Position numbers and translations under genes: made by a program. Shown here piece after piece: positions 1 through 15,000 of a stretch of DNA of 64,000 nt. The DNA comes from Planctomycetaceae bacterium (lineage in GTDB: Bacteria; Planctomycetota; Planctomycetia; Pirellulales; Pirellulaceae), in assembly GCA_005798335.1 (NCBI GenBank), contig SYJV01000285.1, positions 53,019-117,018 on the forward strand. Direction: 5' to 3'. Each line of letters starts with the position of its first letter. Position 1 is the stretch's first letter. A model generated the notes under the pieces. The model saw only the letters and a program-made list of their open reading frames with translations, was not told the DNA's origin and did not search any database.

Positions 1-3000
1 GAGTTCCTTCATCTCCGGAAACACCTTCAGCCGTAACACGAGGTGCATCCGTTACTGGATTGACGACGACGGAGACCGTTGCGACAGATTGGTCATTATT
101 AACATCGCGAACTGTGTATTGAAACTGAGTATTTCCGGAAAAATCTGCAGATGGTGTAAACAGAAACGTATCGTCGGACAGGATCGTCGGCGTATTATTG
201 TTACGGTAAATGACGCTCCCGTTGGACGGTTGCGCGAGTAGGACGGTAATCGGCAAATCGTTTAAGCCAAAGTCATTGGCAAACGGATTGAAGGCAATGG
301 CAATATCTTCGTTGGTTGTGATTTGGTCGTTTCTTGCGTCCGGCAACGAACCAATCAGCACTTGTTCGATATTGGTGTAGGTTACTGGCAACGGCGTAGT
401 CAGACTTCCACTTGGAATGACTGCCGGTGCCGAAACCGAGTCGAGAATACGCAGTGTATCGCCGGGATTTGTCGTTGGATTGAGACCGTTGATGGAAACT
501 TGTTCGACAGCGGTAATGGTTGTTGGAGTCGAGAGAGTACCACCCGCGACTTGTGTGCGGATTGTTCCCGAGCTTGCGCTCGTTGCATCAACTTCGAACA
601 AATCCGCAGATGCAGATCCTGAGACCAAGATCAAATCCGTTCCATTACCGCCGACAAAACTAACGCCGTTTAGAAAGCTCAAATTCCCTGACACCAAGTC
701 GATGGCCAGGGAATCGTTTCCATCTCCACCCAAGGCAGACACTTGATCGATGGACGCGCCGAGATTGAACAGCTCGGATGTAGCTGGGCTTGAAGCATGC
801 ACGACCGAGAATTGGCTGGGGTTTAACAGCATGGAATCGTTTTGGCTCGTTCCATTTACGGTTAACGTGCTGAGGCCAGTACTGCGTACACCGCCGATGA
901 TATCTGCGATGTAGTTTCCGGTTGGAGTCGCAGTCGCGTTCACTTGGTTTGAGCCCTGTCCGATATTCAGTGTCAGTCGGTCTCGCACGCCACCTGCGGA
1001 CGTCGTCAGCGGTGCAATCCGATCAACGTTTATAATGTCGGAACCATTGTTCGCATTGATCGTTGTAGGTCCCTGCAAAGCAGTTTGGGAGAGCGAAATC
1101 GTATCTGCTTCGGTACCGGTCGAAAACGTTATTGGTCGCCCGACAAAAGTTCCGGCGGCATTGATAACGCTACCTACAGTTGGATCGGCATTTCCGAAGT
1201 CAGCCACGACACCTACGACAGTGCCTTGAACTAGACTTCCAACGCTCGAACTAAAGTTGTCGCCTGCGTTCAACTGCACTGGGCCGGCATTAGCGATCAC
1301 TTGGGCAGATGCCAGGATCAAGTCACTGCCAGTCGCTGCGGTATCCGATACATCGACTCGAATGCTACCGGTTGTACTGCGAGCTTCTGCTAGCGTCATA
1401 CTTCCCGACGTTTCCGAAAGGAATAGACTTCCACGAGCAGTCGCTCGCACGGAACCGGTTGCGGAGATAGCTGAGTTGACCTCCAATGCGTTAGTTGTGG
1501 TGCCGATGCTGGGGGCTGGATTGGTGGTCGCATTATTGGCAACCAGCGAAATACTGTTACCGACAACGTCAGCATCGGGATCGGATACTCCCTCTAGAAT
1601 CGAACCAGTGGCGGCGGTTAGCGATACACTGCCGCTACTGCTTACCAACCCAAGATTCATGTTGCCGTTTGTTTCCACCAAGAAAATGTCCCCGGTTGCC
1701 GTCGCGTTCAAACGTGAAGTCGAATCCACATCGACCGGTGCGGCCGCAGTTCCGATCAGGGTTGCTGCATTCAAATGGACATTCAGGCCGACCACGTCGG
1801 CGGCGGCGTCGGTCGGCGAGACTATGATCGAATTATTCGAATTCAGAGTCACATTGCCTTGAGTTGTCGTGATAGCCCCGATCCTCATAGCCCCAGAGGT
1901 TTCCGAAAGGGTGATATCTCCATTCGTCGAGACATCTATGGTTCCACCCCCGACGTCAGTTCCAGCGTTAACTCCCATCTTGGGCCCGCTGAGTTCTGCT
2001 GCCGGAAGATTGGCTACGACACTAGAGCCTTTGATAAGATCGAAATTCCAAGTGCTTGCGACAGGTGCTGGACTGGTACTTATCCCCAACACGCCAAGAT
2101 CGACAAACGGAAACTCCTCCGTTGTTTCGAAGTGTGCTCGCACTAAGGTGATGTCATTTTGTTTTATTTCGTTTACACGCAATAACGGCAAGACCGATGG
2201 CGATTGAGTTTCCTGGACGCTCGTATGGAGCAATACGTTGCTAGATGAATTGGTTGCGACAATATTCGACGCGTCGATGGTTACAGGTGTAGTTGTCTGT
2301 CTAATACGAGCGATCAGATCCAAGGCTATCGATCCGACAGCGTTTACATTCAAATCCTCCTGTCGTCCATCGCTGACAATGATCTCGACAGGCAGCCGCC
2401 CGGCAATCGTTCCCACACTACCGTTGGCTTTTAATTGAGCAACATTGGTGACGAGTTTTACGTTGCCAGTACTCGCTCGAATGAGATCGCCAACGGAATC
2501 GATCGTCGATTCACCGACTGGGTTGTTGATGACTCCACTTAAGGTGATCGAAGGCGTTCCGCTCTTGGAATTGTTCTTAATGACGATCTGCGTATCGCCG
2601 TAGTCCTGAAAAACGTCGAAGGCAAGGTGATTGCTATTGGGTACATCGATTACTACGTCGGGTGTTGCGGAGCTGATGACGTTAATGTTTCCGATTTGCA
2701 GAGGCTTGTTCGAGCTGTTTTGAATGAGCACTTCGTCGAAAGCGCGATCGATGGTGAAACTCCCTAGCGTTCCGGTTATGGAAGCGTCTTCGCCAGCGTT
2801 AATCAACGGAACTTCAAACAACACATTCCCAAACGCGCTGGTGTTGTTGATTGAATTGACGACGATCGTCGGAGCAGCAACATTGCCAAGAGTGCCGGTC
2901 GGATTTGCCAATGTGCCGTCGGTGTCGTTGATCGTAACACCCGTCGCAGTCGTGACATTTGCGGCAGTGGATCCGTTGGCCTCCACGATCAAGGTTGGAG

Positions 3001-6000
3001 AGTCGGCACCTTTGAGATAGACGTCCGCATTCCAAACGATGTTGCGGTCTCGATCGAAGGATGACGTAATGTTGCCAGAGCCTTGGCGAATGGCTCCGTT
3101 TTCGGTCGAAGTCGCTTGGAAAAGAGTGACATCCGTATCGGTTCTGACGGTCAAATTGCGGGTTCGAATCGACGACCGGTCAAAGGCTTCAATTCTGGAA
3201 AGCGAATCTTGACGAATGACTACCAGGGCAGCAGGGTTCCCAAAGACACCATCTTTATCTGAAGTAGATTCGACCTGCATTCTTAGATCAGAGCCTGTAC
3301 CTTGCAGCGACTCAATGGTCGTGTTCGTCGCGTCGATGATCGAATCGCTATGAAGCTTGACGTTGGAATCACTGTGGAGTTCACCGGTCGACGTCGAAGT
3401 CACAATGACGGCTGCCCCAGCAGATCGAGCATTTGCATCGGATTTGAGATTGATGTCGGTCACGTCTGAAATGAGCACAACATTGGGTGCCGTCAGGGTA
3501 GAGAACGCCCCAACGGAGACCAAGGATTGTGCAGGAGCAGCGGCTGTTCCAAGCTTTGTGCTTGAGGTCGCGTGCGAATCAGCCGCTAGGCCACCGGTAT
3601 TTGCGTGTGCATTGGCGCCGAATCGTTCCGATGCGTCGCTTGGATCATTTGTCTCTCGAGAACCAAACTCGGCCTCGTCGATTTCACTCTCTATAGTGAG
3701 CGTATTGCCAGCTTCGATATCAACATTTGCATCCACAGATGCTTCAAGATTGTAGTCGCCCACGATTGTTGAATGCGCATTGGCAATGGGAACGGCGGCG
3801 ACGGCGCGAGAGTGTGCAAACGCGTCTCCATCTTGGGACGAATCAACGCGTAGCGTGAAATTGTTTTCAGCGTCGATGTTGGAATGCGATGCCCCTTGTC
3901 CACCCTTCACAGTTGCTAAAACCGTATTCTCCATATTCACAAGCGCATCCGCATTTCCACGTGCGACCAGGCCGCCACTCACATTCCGAGCGACCGCCGC
4001 TGTGTTGCTATCCGCTTCCGAGCTGATGGTAATATTGACGGCAGATATATTTACCGCTCCACCGACTTCGGTTCGCACTGTTGGCTTATAAAAACTCGAA
4101 GAATCCGAACCGACCAGTCCGATTAAGGCGCCGCCGGACCCTTTCGCATATGCGGTCGAAATCTCGTCTGCGTCCATTGCTTCCGCTTCCGGTATGTCCA
4201 TGGCGACAACGGATGGGCCGTTTCCATCGCCGAAGTTTGCGCCAATGTCGACCAAGCTACCGGCGGTGATTGTCGTGCTCTTTACATCTGCGTTCACACT
4301 CGGATTCACCGTGATGTTGGCTTCGGATTTTCCGGCAGAAAACAAAGCGCCGATCGAAGTACCTTTCGCAAAAGCATCGGCATCCGCTTCTTGGTCTGCG
4401 ATGATTCTGACGTAGTCCGTTACATGGATCGTCGAACCATTCACGAACACAGAGCTGTTGTGCTCTGGCAAATCAACTCCCGGGATAATGATGCGACCGC
4501 TGCCGATCCCACCCAAACTCGGACGAGCGCCTTGAGAAATCGAGGCTTCCGAAGTTGTAGCATTACCAGCTAAAATACCACCCGTCGCGGCTCGACCTTC
4601 GGAGACGGCTCGATCGATAGACATCGATCGCACATCCAAACTAGTGGCATTGATCGTGCTATTGGATTGTATTCCGGCGCCGGCAATTCCAGCTACATCT
4701 GCGTCGGTCTGCACGCCTCCGGCACCCAATAGGCCAATGGTTAGCGAACCTCCAATCGAATTCGCGTTGTTGGTCGAATCTGCGTTTACCTTGACCGCAT
4801 TTTCGGCAGTGATCGAAACACCATCGAAGATGAGCGCGTCGACAACAGGACTGGACTCGCTAAAGGCGCGGGCGGTATTGCCAGCAATAGCGGCAGCCGC
4901 TCCTGCCTCAGCTTGTGCGAACGCTCCTCGCTCGAAAGTAATTGTCGTACCTCCAGGAAGCGCTGTTATCGATGGCTTGTTATGTTGTGCAAGAACTGCG
5001 ACATCTCCGCCTGAGTTGATAGTCGTTCCTCGCCCTACTGCTGCCTCTACTTCCGGTGAAACAGTGGCTGTCGATCGACTGAACCCGAGCGACGCGCCAG
5101 CCGCCAATTGAATCCCAAACAGTTCAGCGTTTGCGTCGCTGTTCGAAATGGCACTGACTTCCACGTCGCCACTAACGGTGATGAAGGAATTCGATGATGA
5201 AGTTCGGCTTCCCAGCGAGGCTTCGATCGACGGCGTTATTTCAGCGGTTGCAAAATTGAGAGTTGCCGCGCCAACTACTCCGGCTGCCAACGCCTTAGCA
5301 TCTGCATTCACCGTGGTAGTACTATTCGAGTCCACTGACAAGTTGGCGACTGATTTTCCTGGCTGACTCCCGATGTGGACATGGTCGCCCACCAAAGATG
5401 ATGTGTTCCCATCTGCCACTACTTTGGTAACCGTTACACCCGCAGCGCCGCCGACCGCTAGTGCACCCTGTCCGGTCGATCCGTCCAGCGTTGTGATACT
5501 AGTTGCATCCAAATTAACCGAAGCGGCTTGTTGGATGGCTGTATGCGTTCCACTCGATCCATCGATGCGAGCTGTCGTTGAACTATCATCGCGAATGGAA
5601 GTAACCGCTGCACCTAATGCCCCACCTAAAGCTCCTTGGCCAGAAAAACTTTTTCCTTCAGTATCGTTGTTGAAGCGCGATTTGATGCTGACACTGTCCG
5701 CGTCTTCAAGAGTACCAGCGAAAAAGGCATCGGTTTTGAAGTGAATTCGTTCGACATTTACTGCTGCACCGACTGCGGCAACGGCTGCGGCCGAAGCGGA
5801 ACCGGCGAAGCTGCTTAAATCTACATCGGTCGTCGCGTGGACACTGATATCGTCACCAGCCGCCAGTACTGCGCCTGGGCGAATCTCGGCGACTGTCCCC
5901 GTTGCATCCGAGCTGTTGAACAAGTCAGTCGTGATCTGGGCACTAGTCAACGTATTCTGAGCAAGTGAGTCTTTGCTGGCACGAAGAATATCGGCGATCT

Positions 6001-9000
6001 GAGACTTTGGCGTTTCTTGTGCAGGAGGATTACCATTGACTCCGCTATACCTACTCAATCCCTGGCTGAGAATCGTACTGACACTGGCAGAAGCTGTAGC
6101 AGCTTGTTGATCGACCGATGACCCGCTATGACTCAGGCTATTCGTTGTGGTCTGGTCATCGGAATACGTCGAATCAAACTTTGTCCCCAGAGCCCAAACG
6201 GCTACAGAACCTGCAAAAGACGCTGTCGCTGCAAATCCACCGCTTACACCAAGGCTCTTGATATCCTCCTTAGCAAGTGAGTTCACCACGATATCGTTGA
6301 CGGCGTGAACCGTTGCATTTGACCCAATGAAAGCAGTTGTGTCGTTGCGAACGACGCCAATGTCTACTGCACCAGCGAGTGCTCCTGAGCCAATGGCAAG
6401 CCCTCCTGCTATTGACCGGGCGTCGACTTCATTGCCTGCGATCACATGTACGGACTGCAAAGCGTTCTCGCCGGAATTTAGTGTATTGATGCTTGCACGG
6501 TCGCCGATATGAGCCGACGTGTCCGAGTCGATGACATTGACATTGATTCCGCCTGCCCCAGCAAAGCCAGCGCTTCCAGCGCCCGAGGCGGCAATGTCCA
6601 ACAACGATTCTTTAGAGCTGGCTTGAACAACTACACCGCGAGTCGTTGTCGTCGACAGCGTAGAGCTACCTACGTCATTGAGCACAGTAACGTTTGCAGA
6701 GTTTGCCTTTGCATCCACTATTGCATCGTTCGCAATGAATGCTTGTGTGTCTTTGTGTATAACATTGACACCTAGCGACACGCTCACACCCACTGAAGCC
6801 CCGAAGGCTGCCGCTCCTGCAATCGTATCCAAGTCGGTGACATCCGACGCGATCACGACAACATTTCCGCCTGCGTCTACGTCAGCACCTGCATCGATAG
6901 AAGCGTACGTCGTATTATTCAAGGCAAAGACTGCAACGGAACCACTGCCACCACCACTGCCTGACGCCGAACCAGAGGCCGTCAATAGCAAGGAATCTTC
7001 TGTGGCGTGAGCTTGAACGGTGACGTCTTGCTTGGCCGATACTTGTGAGTTCTCACCGATCGAAGCATGTGTATTCATGTGAGTTGATTCGATGTTGCCC
7101 GCGGGTGCAATGGATGCTCCACCCGTTGCCGTCAAGGCTCCTGAGAGTCCTAAATGCGAATAATCGCTTGCAGCAGCCACTAGAACCGACTGGCCGATGC
7201 CCGCGGCATTCTGGTTTCCCGTGTTGATCAGCGCGTTTTCGCCGATGCGGGCAGTTGTATCCACGCGCAAGATCGCGGCTGGAGTCGATAACCCAAAGGT
7301 AAATCCGCCGCCGACACCCGCCCCGGCGATATAAGAGGCAACATCGTCACGATTGGTGGCCGTAACGACGACACCTCGACGCGATTCGGTTGCGTTGGTA
7401 GCTACGCGAGGGCGAATGATGCTCGAGTCGGCTAAGTCGTTTTGGCCATCGCCATCGGAGTCACGCGATGGAAAACTCGGTGGCTTAACGCGATCGCTGT
7501 CGAACGCAACATTTGGAAACGCAATATTAAACTTGCCACTGTTGGCGGTGACCGGACTGATCGATGCCAGCGAGTCGGCATCGACTTGAGCAGTGGGAGC
7601 AATGATTGCTTCCGTCAATTTGCGAACGACGGCGATCGAAGCCGCCCCGCCGACGGCTGCTCCTCCAGAAACACCGACACCACCTCCAACGAAATCCATT
7701 GTATTTTTGTCGTCGGCCGAAACGATTACACTTCCGGCTGCATGCGCGACGCTCGGCGCAAGCGGTGCAAGGTCGTCAAGCGGACTGTCGCCAAGGATGG
7801 CCTGCGTCGTCACATCAACACTATAACCCGATAGGGCACCCAGTATGCTTGTGGAACCGGACACGCCGACCGAAGCCGCAACCGAAAAAACATCTTCGCT
7901 GGAGTTAGCTGAAACGGTTATGTTTTTGTCGGCGTTCAAATGGGTTCCGCCTCCCACGAACGCCCGTGTGTCCTTTTCAATCCTAGCTGCATCAATCGAA
8001 CCGCCTATTCCCCGATTACCACCAATTGCCGCAGTACCTGAGGCGTTCTTCAGAACGGTGTTGTTCTCTGCTTGAACCAGAATGCTGGACATGCCCGGCT
8101 GGGTTGCACGATGAGCAGCAATTGTTGCGTTGTCGTCGATATATGCCAACGTGGTATCGTGGATTCGAGAGATAACAGCCGACCCTGCAACTGCACTTTC
8201 ACCAGCACCTGCGCCACCAACGGCGAACGGCACCACCGATGAATTGCTGGTTGCATCAACAGTTAATCCTGTTGTGCCTCCACTTGTTACGGTCGCGTCC
8301 TGGCCGACATACGCGAGAGTAGTACGTTCGATCTTGACGCTCGTTAACGACGAACCAACGCCAACATTGCTGCCGCCACCTGCGGAGCCAGCCACGACTA
8401 CTGCCTTGAAATCGTCATCGGCATTCATTTCGATGTTGCCGGCGGAAGTTACATGGGCACCTTCAGAAATATATGCTTCCACGGTGTGCGCGATATTCAC
8501 CAAAGAGGCCGAACCGCTAACGCCCGAGCCACTTGTGGCGATCGCCAGCGAAGCCGAAACCGCGATCAGATCTACATCATTCTCAGCCAAAACATTGACG
8601 TCGCCCGTCGCGGTTAGGTCGGTCGAACTGGATATTTCCAAACTATGTGACTTACCATCGGCTACGCGATCGTCGAGTCCAATCGCAATACCTTTTTTTG
8701 CTGCAACAGGGCTTGATGCCAGGCTGATATGGTTGGCATCAATTCGAATAACAAAGTATGTAGTCCCATCTGCAAGTCCACCGATGCTTGTCCCGCCCCC
8801 ATTGCGATAGACAATTGGTTGGCCAGTTGTTAATTGATGGTCGTAAATCAGTATCCGGTCCTCGAAGACGATTTCGTTCCGATTTAGAATCGCGTCGTCG
8901 GTTGGATCGAACGTCTTTTTCGCAGCTCCGATCCAAGCTGCAACTTCGGTATCGGTGAAGACCAAGTCCGCATTGGCACCCACGGAAAAATTTCCGCCGG

Positions 9001-12000
9001 CGCTAATACCAATTGCACCTGCAATCGGGATCAGATGATTCGCGTTGTTTGCTAGAACGGAGACGTCCGTAGCGTTCATGGTTGTTCCATCGCCAAGGTA
9101 GGCGAGCGTACGCTGGTTGAGAGAATTTAGGTTCGCACCGCCAGCGATGGCCGGGTCAGCCTTGGCACCGGCACCGCTGGCAGAGATACCGAGAATCGTG
9201 TTGTCAGAGTGCGCGTCCAGCTCAACTGCCTCAGCTTGGATGTCGGCGTGCGCGGTGTAGGCCCGCGTTGTCTGGATGAGTTGATTGTGCGCGTACGTAC
9301 CGCCAATACCAAATTGCCCGTTTGCGAATGCGAAGGCGCCAGCACCAGAAATGAGTTGCGGATTGCTTTCAGCTTCCAGAGTGAGATTTCTACCTACCGT
9401 CACAGTCACGCTGTCGCGAATGAACGACTCGGTAACTTGATCAATCCAATTTAGCCCTACCGATCCGGATAGCCCCATTCCAAAACTGGCGCTGCTGCCC
9501 GTGCCCAGATCGACGTTGCCGGTCGAGCTACTGCTACCATTGTCCGTTCCGGTTGCTATTCCGGCAGAAGCCGCGATGCTCCAAGACTGAGGATTGGAAC
9601 GAGCAGAAGCCGACAGATCATTGCCGGCATGAACTGACCCAAGCTCTCCGCCAAAACCACCCGGGGAAACGTCTTCCTGAGAGTCGCCAATGAAAGCCAG
9701 CGTTTGGTCGCGGATTTCACTGATCGATACTCCCATACCAACTCCCGTTGCACCACCGATGGCTATGGCTGGTGCAATCGAGATCACATTCACGTCGCTT
9801 TGTGCATCTAGATTTACATCGCGTACCGCGTCGACCACAGCGCGATCTTCGATGTAGGCTCGCGTTTGGTTGCTTACTCGGTCGAGCATAGCTGCTCCAT
9901 CAATCCCAATTTTTGTTGCAAGGTTGCCAGAGAAGACCACTGTCGTCAAATCCACGTCGGTAGTGGCCGTCAGTTTTACGTCTAAATCTGCCGAAACTTG
10001 CGGCAGGTCGTCGATGTGTGCATTGGCAAAATTCTGTGTGAAGATCAGATCTATGAAGCCGCCGACTGCGGTCTGGGCGTCATCTCTAATGAAGTTGAGA
10101 ACCGACGGGTTGCCGGCGTAGTTGACAACTTCCATCGAGCTTTCCGCTGTCACCACAACGTCTTGAAGACTTACGCGTGTCGGTCCGGTCCAGAGTTCAT
10201 CCGAGCGTTGGTTAATACGAGCCTGCGGCGCGATGCCTGCATCTGCTGAATTGTATGTGAACATTAAATTGATACCGCCGCCGACAGCCGTACCGCCGCC
10301 TGCAACCGATCCGCCGGCATGAATGAAACTTGTGCCTATTTCTTCTTCGTCGAGAACGTGATTCACGAGATTATTCGTGGGCTGTTCGATTTGCTGCTGG
10401 ACAGACGAAGACTCGTCGTTTTCTGCGTCGCTGCTGAACGCGGACACATAGCCGTAAGCGCCTCCGATTGCCTCGGTTTGAGTGGCGTCGCCAAAGCCTG
10501 CGATGGCCAATCCGAGTTGCAGCGGATCAACCGGGCTGGTGAAGTTGGCCTTCGCATGAAGTTCGAGCGTGTTCCTGACGTCGACCGTGCTGTTCCAAGC
10601 GATGAAGGCGTTCGCTTGATTGGCTACCTTTGAATAGACGAGCGCTCCTCCCACGCTCATTTCGTCGGCCGGTCGCAGCGCACCAGCATTGCCCGAAGCG
10701 CTGATTTGAAATGGATCTTCCGCCAAGGAATCCACCTTCAGGCCACCACCAACTGTGATCCAAGCCTCATTGCCGATGACTGCAGCGGCATTGTTATCGC
10801 TGGTCACCAGAGCAATGGCTCCCGCGTACTGATTTTCGGGCGTGCTACTCTGAAAATCGATGTTATATTCTTCGATCTCACTTTGGATGTCCCCGATTTC
10901 CTTAGCGAGCGGGACATGTGCTTCTATGAATTCCACAACTTTGTCCCAAAGAAAACCCTTCACTGCTCCCTTAATGCCCCCTTCCTCTTTTTCTTCTTGT
11001 TGCGACGAACCGCTACCGACATGAGCAAATGTTCGAGTGACATTGATGTCGTTGATCGATTGTGCATGGACATTCATGTCGCCTGCGGTGGTAATGATGC
11101 CGCTGACGTTCGCCTTGGCGTTGGACTGGAAGAATGATAGAGCTACACTCGCACCAATCGCGTTTTCGGACTCGGATGCGGTGCCAAAACCGATTGCGCT
11201 GGCCGTATTGCGAAACGAATTCTTGTTCTCGGCTTTGATATCAGCAGTGCCGGCAGTAATGGTGGCTCCATTTTGGATGTCTGCCAGCGAGTTTGAATGT
11301 GCAGACGCCAAGCTAAACGAGACATTCGAGCTTACCCCGACACCCGGAATGAATGAAGTGACCTTCAGATCATTATTAGCCAGTGCAGCGATCTTCAATT
11401 CGCCAACCGCGTTGATGGTCACTCCGGCATCGAGAGTTACTTCGGCAGTGGGTGATGAATTGCCAAAGGTTATGCCGAAGCCACTTGTTTGCGTAGTCAT
11501 GTCGACGAGCGCGGTTGAGTCGGCATTCAAAGTCACATTTCCACTGGCGATTACCGTCACACCAGATGCCAAATGGATTGTCGACTCCGACACTGCGGAA
11601 ACGAACACCGCCGAATCGGTAGAGATATTGAGTGGTTCGATCTGCTCAGCTTTGTCAACCAATTCCGATTCGACACCGATATCCATTCCGATACGATACC
11701 CGTCAGCAACAAAGTTCGAAGTTATGTTGCCTAGTGTGAACTCAAAATTGAGTTTTTCCCAGAGATAGAGCCGTCCGGGTTGGAGGTAATTGCCAGCGAC
11801 CACGTCAAGTCCGTCGTCATCGCCGCCAACATTTCCAACCGTGATCGCTCGCGTGGGATTGATATCGCTGGTGATTTCGCGGGCTGCTGCAAAGGCCGCT
11901 GCACCCAAGTTGACGTACATCAGATTTGCTTGATCAAGATTGCCTACGACGACATCGACGTTGCCATCGAGGTTCAAGTCACCTAGGGCCAGAGATGTCG

Positions 12001-15000
12001 TGGCACGCGGAGTGTTGTCGATGGCAATTGCCGCACCGAAAGCTCCGCTCGAGAATTGATGAAGTTGGATTCCGTCTCCGTCGGTGCCAACAACCAGTTC
12101 AAGTGTGGCATCACCGTCAAGATTTCCAAGTGCTACGGACGAGGTATCCAACGCGGCCCCAACGGTCGACCCGAATGAAAGTACACCGGCGGTGTTACGG
12201 TAAAATCGGTTGGCCTGGCCACGGTTGCCAACGATCAGGTCGAGGTCATTGTCGTTGTCTACGTCACCTAGAGCCAAGGACGACGTGTTGAACCCGCTGC
12301 CTAGTATGCTAGTGCCGCTGTTAAAGTTGCCGGCTGTGAACTGATGTACGAAAACTCCGCCTCCATCGGTACCAACCACTAATTCGAGCGCGGTATCGGC
12401 ATCGAGATTACCCAGAGCTACAGCCATGGTATCGCGAGCTGGCCCGATGTTCGCTCCGGCAGAGAAAAGCCCTGGGCCGAACGTACCAATGCCAGCGTTG
12501 CTGTTGTTCAGGAACAGTCGCGCTGGCTGGCCACGGTTGCCAGCTACGACATCTATGTCCGAATCACCATCCACGTCGCCGACCGCGATCGAGGTTGTAA
12601 CGAATTGAGGATCGATTTCGATTGCCAGTGGCGTATCCTCATACTTGCCAAGCACATTCCTATAGATCAACACTCCTCCTTGATGGGTCCCAACAACCAA
12701 ATCGAGGTCAGCGTCGCCGTCTACATCTGCCAGCGCCATGGCACGCGTCGGCGTCGAAAAATCGACGTCGATATTTGGGGCTTTCTTCGTAACCGCGGTC
12801 GTTTGAAGCGTAATGTTTCCTCCGGTCAAGCGCGCGTCCATTGCCAAATCAATCGCGGCTAGCGTGGAAGTGGTTTTGTAGTTTGGAATAAAGAAAGCGT
12901 TCCCCAAATCGTCAAACTGGTCATCTGCGGTCAGCGTCACATTACCAGCGACAAATCCGTCTGTTGCATGTGCCACTATGTTGGCACCTAGGCCAACGTC
13001 AATAATCGGTGCTTCGAGAGTGATGTTGCCAGAGTCAGCAATCGAAGAAGCATCCCAGTGGTTGGCTCGAAGACCAACCTGCCGAGAAGAAATGGTCGCG
13101 CTGTCGGCTACTGTAATCGATCCAGTGGCGATGATGGTGATGTTCTTTAGGCCGCGGCCACCGACAAACCCATTGAGTATCACGTCGCCGTTCACGTTCA
13201 GCGTTAGCGAGTCCTCGATCGCATCACCATTGCCGACGATACTATTAAACGTCAGTGTTCCAACCAAATCGAGCACATCGTTGCCGTCAACCAGGAGTGT
13301 CCCGGTGGTCGGTGCGGTCAACGTTGGACGGAACGGAGTGTAAGGAGGAAACTCGCCAAAACTTATCGCTGATGGAGGTGTGATGGCGTTCGGATCATCC
13401 GTAGTGCTGTCGCCTAAATCGGGAAAATTGTCGATCCCGTTCTGCCAGTCTGTGAAGAGAGTACGAAACGCTGGCCGAAGGAGATTGCTTTCCCAGAGTG
13501 GGAAGTTTCCCTGGCCGGTGGGATACTCTGTGCCTCGCCATGGCTTGGAAATTTGAAAGGAAATGCGATTATTGAAAATGCGATACTGATGGCCGTAAAC
13601 GACTTTGTTGCTCGCTTCCGCATCGACTTTGTCTATGCGAATCAATCGCCATTCAACGCTCGGAGTCACGACTTGTACAACGAAACTGTTGGCAAGACTT
13701 CGAACGATTTCGTGGCGGTACGCATCTTCAAGCAACAGTCGATTTAGGCGAACAAGCCGCTCACCGTCCAGACGTTCCAAGGACAGCAGGGCTCCTGTCT
13801 CAGCCAGAAGCGTGACCCTGTCAAATCGCGTTGAATCGACAGGAGGATTGTGAATGGATGGTCCTTTTAATAATTCGTTGAACTTATCGACCAAGATCGC
13901 CGCGACGTCGCTTTCCTGGGCACTATCTCCCAAGAAATCAACCAGCAATTGCTGGCTCTCGCTTGAAAGTTCGTTCCAGAGGAAAGCTGATACGGGGTCT
14001 TGGACATCCGGCGGATCGATGTCGGTTAAATCCAAGGGAGAAGGAACTAGTTTCTGAACCAAGCCTTCGAGGTCGTTGAAGTCGCGTTCGTTGAAGAACG
14101 AATCGCTTTCATCCAATTGATCGACCATCACATCCAGCAATGACTGCGGCACGACTGCGTTGTTTAATTCAGTCTCGCCCCTAGGAATCGGCGATGCCAA
14201 AATCGGCGTGGTTTCGGAATAGCCCGCATCCTTGTTGGTAACAATGCGAGCTGGTTCGAGAGAGTTTACCGGCGCGAGTCGCGCTCGACCGGCTACGACA
14301 AAACTCCCTACCGACAGATAATGACCGCTGCCAGACATTATTCCGACTGAAATTGGAATTGGACTCGGGACATTTGGAGCTTCGGTCCGGGTCGCGTCGG
14401 TCAATGTTGCTGCCAATTGGATATGCCTGTCGTCTACTGCAATGACAAAGTAGACTCCTCCATCCACGAGATTTCCGCTGCTGCCATTACCCTGGTGAAA
14501 GACAACTCTCTGGCCAGTCTCGAGCCCCGTATTCCCTACTTGAATGAGACTGTTCACGACATTTTCTGCAGCAAAATTCGCAGAACGGTCAATATTGCTT
14601 AGACGCACGCGAAGCGAACCGGTGGGGCCGGCGACGAAAGTTCCCAAATTCTCCCAAGCTTGTCCCGACGATTCGAAGCTGTTGGGATCTGTTGGAATTA
14701 TCACTTCGTCATCGGGGAAGCCTCCTTGGTTGATGGCAACAGTTCGCAGCAGGTTTCCGCCAGTGAAGACTTCATATTGGGCGGCCGTCGACGTAAACAC
14801 TCTCCCTTGATCGGACAGAAATTCGTTGACCAACCAATCGGTCTGCAGCTTGTAGGTTGCCCCCGGCGCTAGTCCGTTGAAAAGCCATTCCGTCGCATTC
14901 TGGCCGGTTCCAGTCTCGTGAAAGCGGTATTGATCCTGTAAGGCAAAGCGGCTGTCTTGACGCCATTGGTGATCTGCATCGATCAGTCGTATCCACAGAT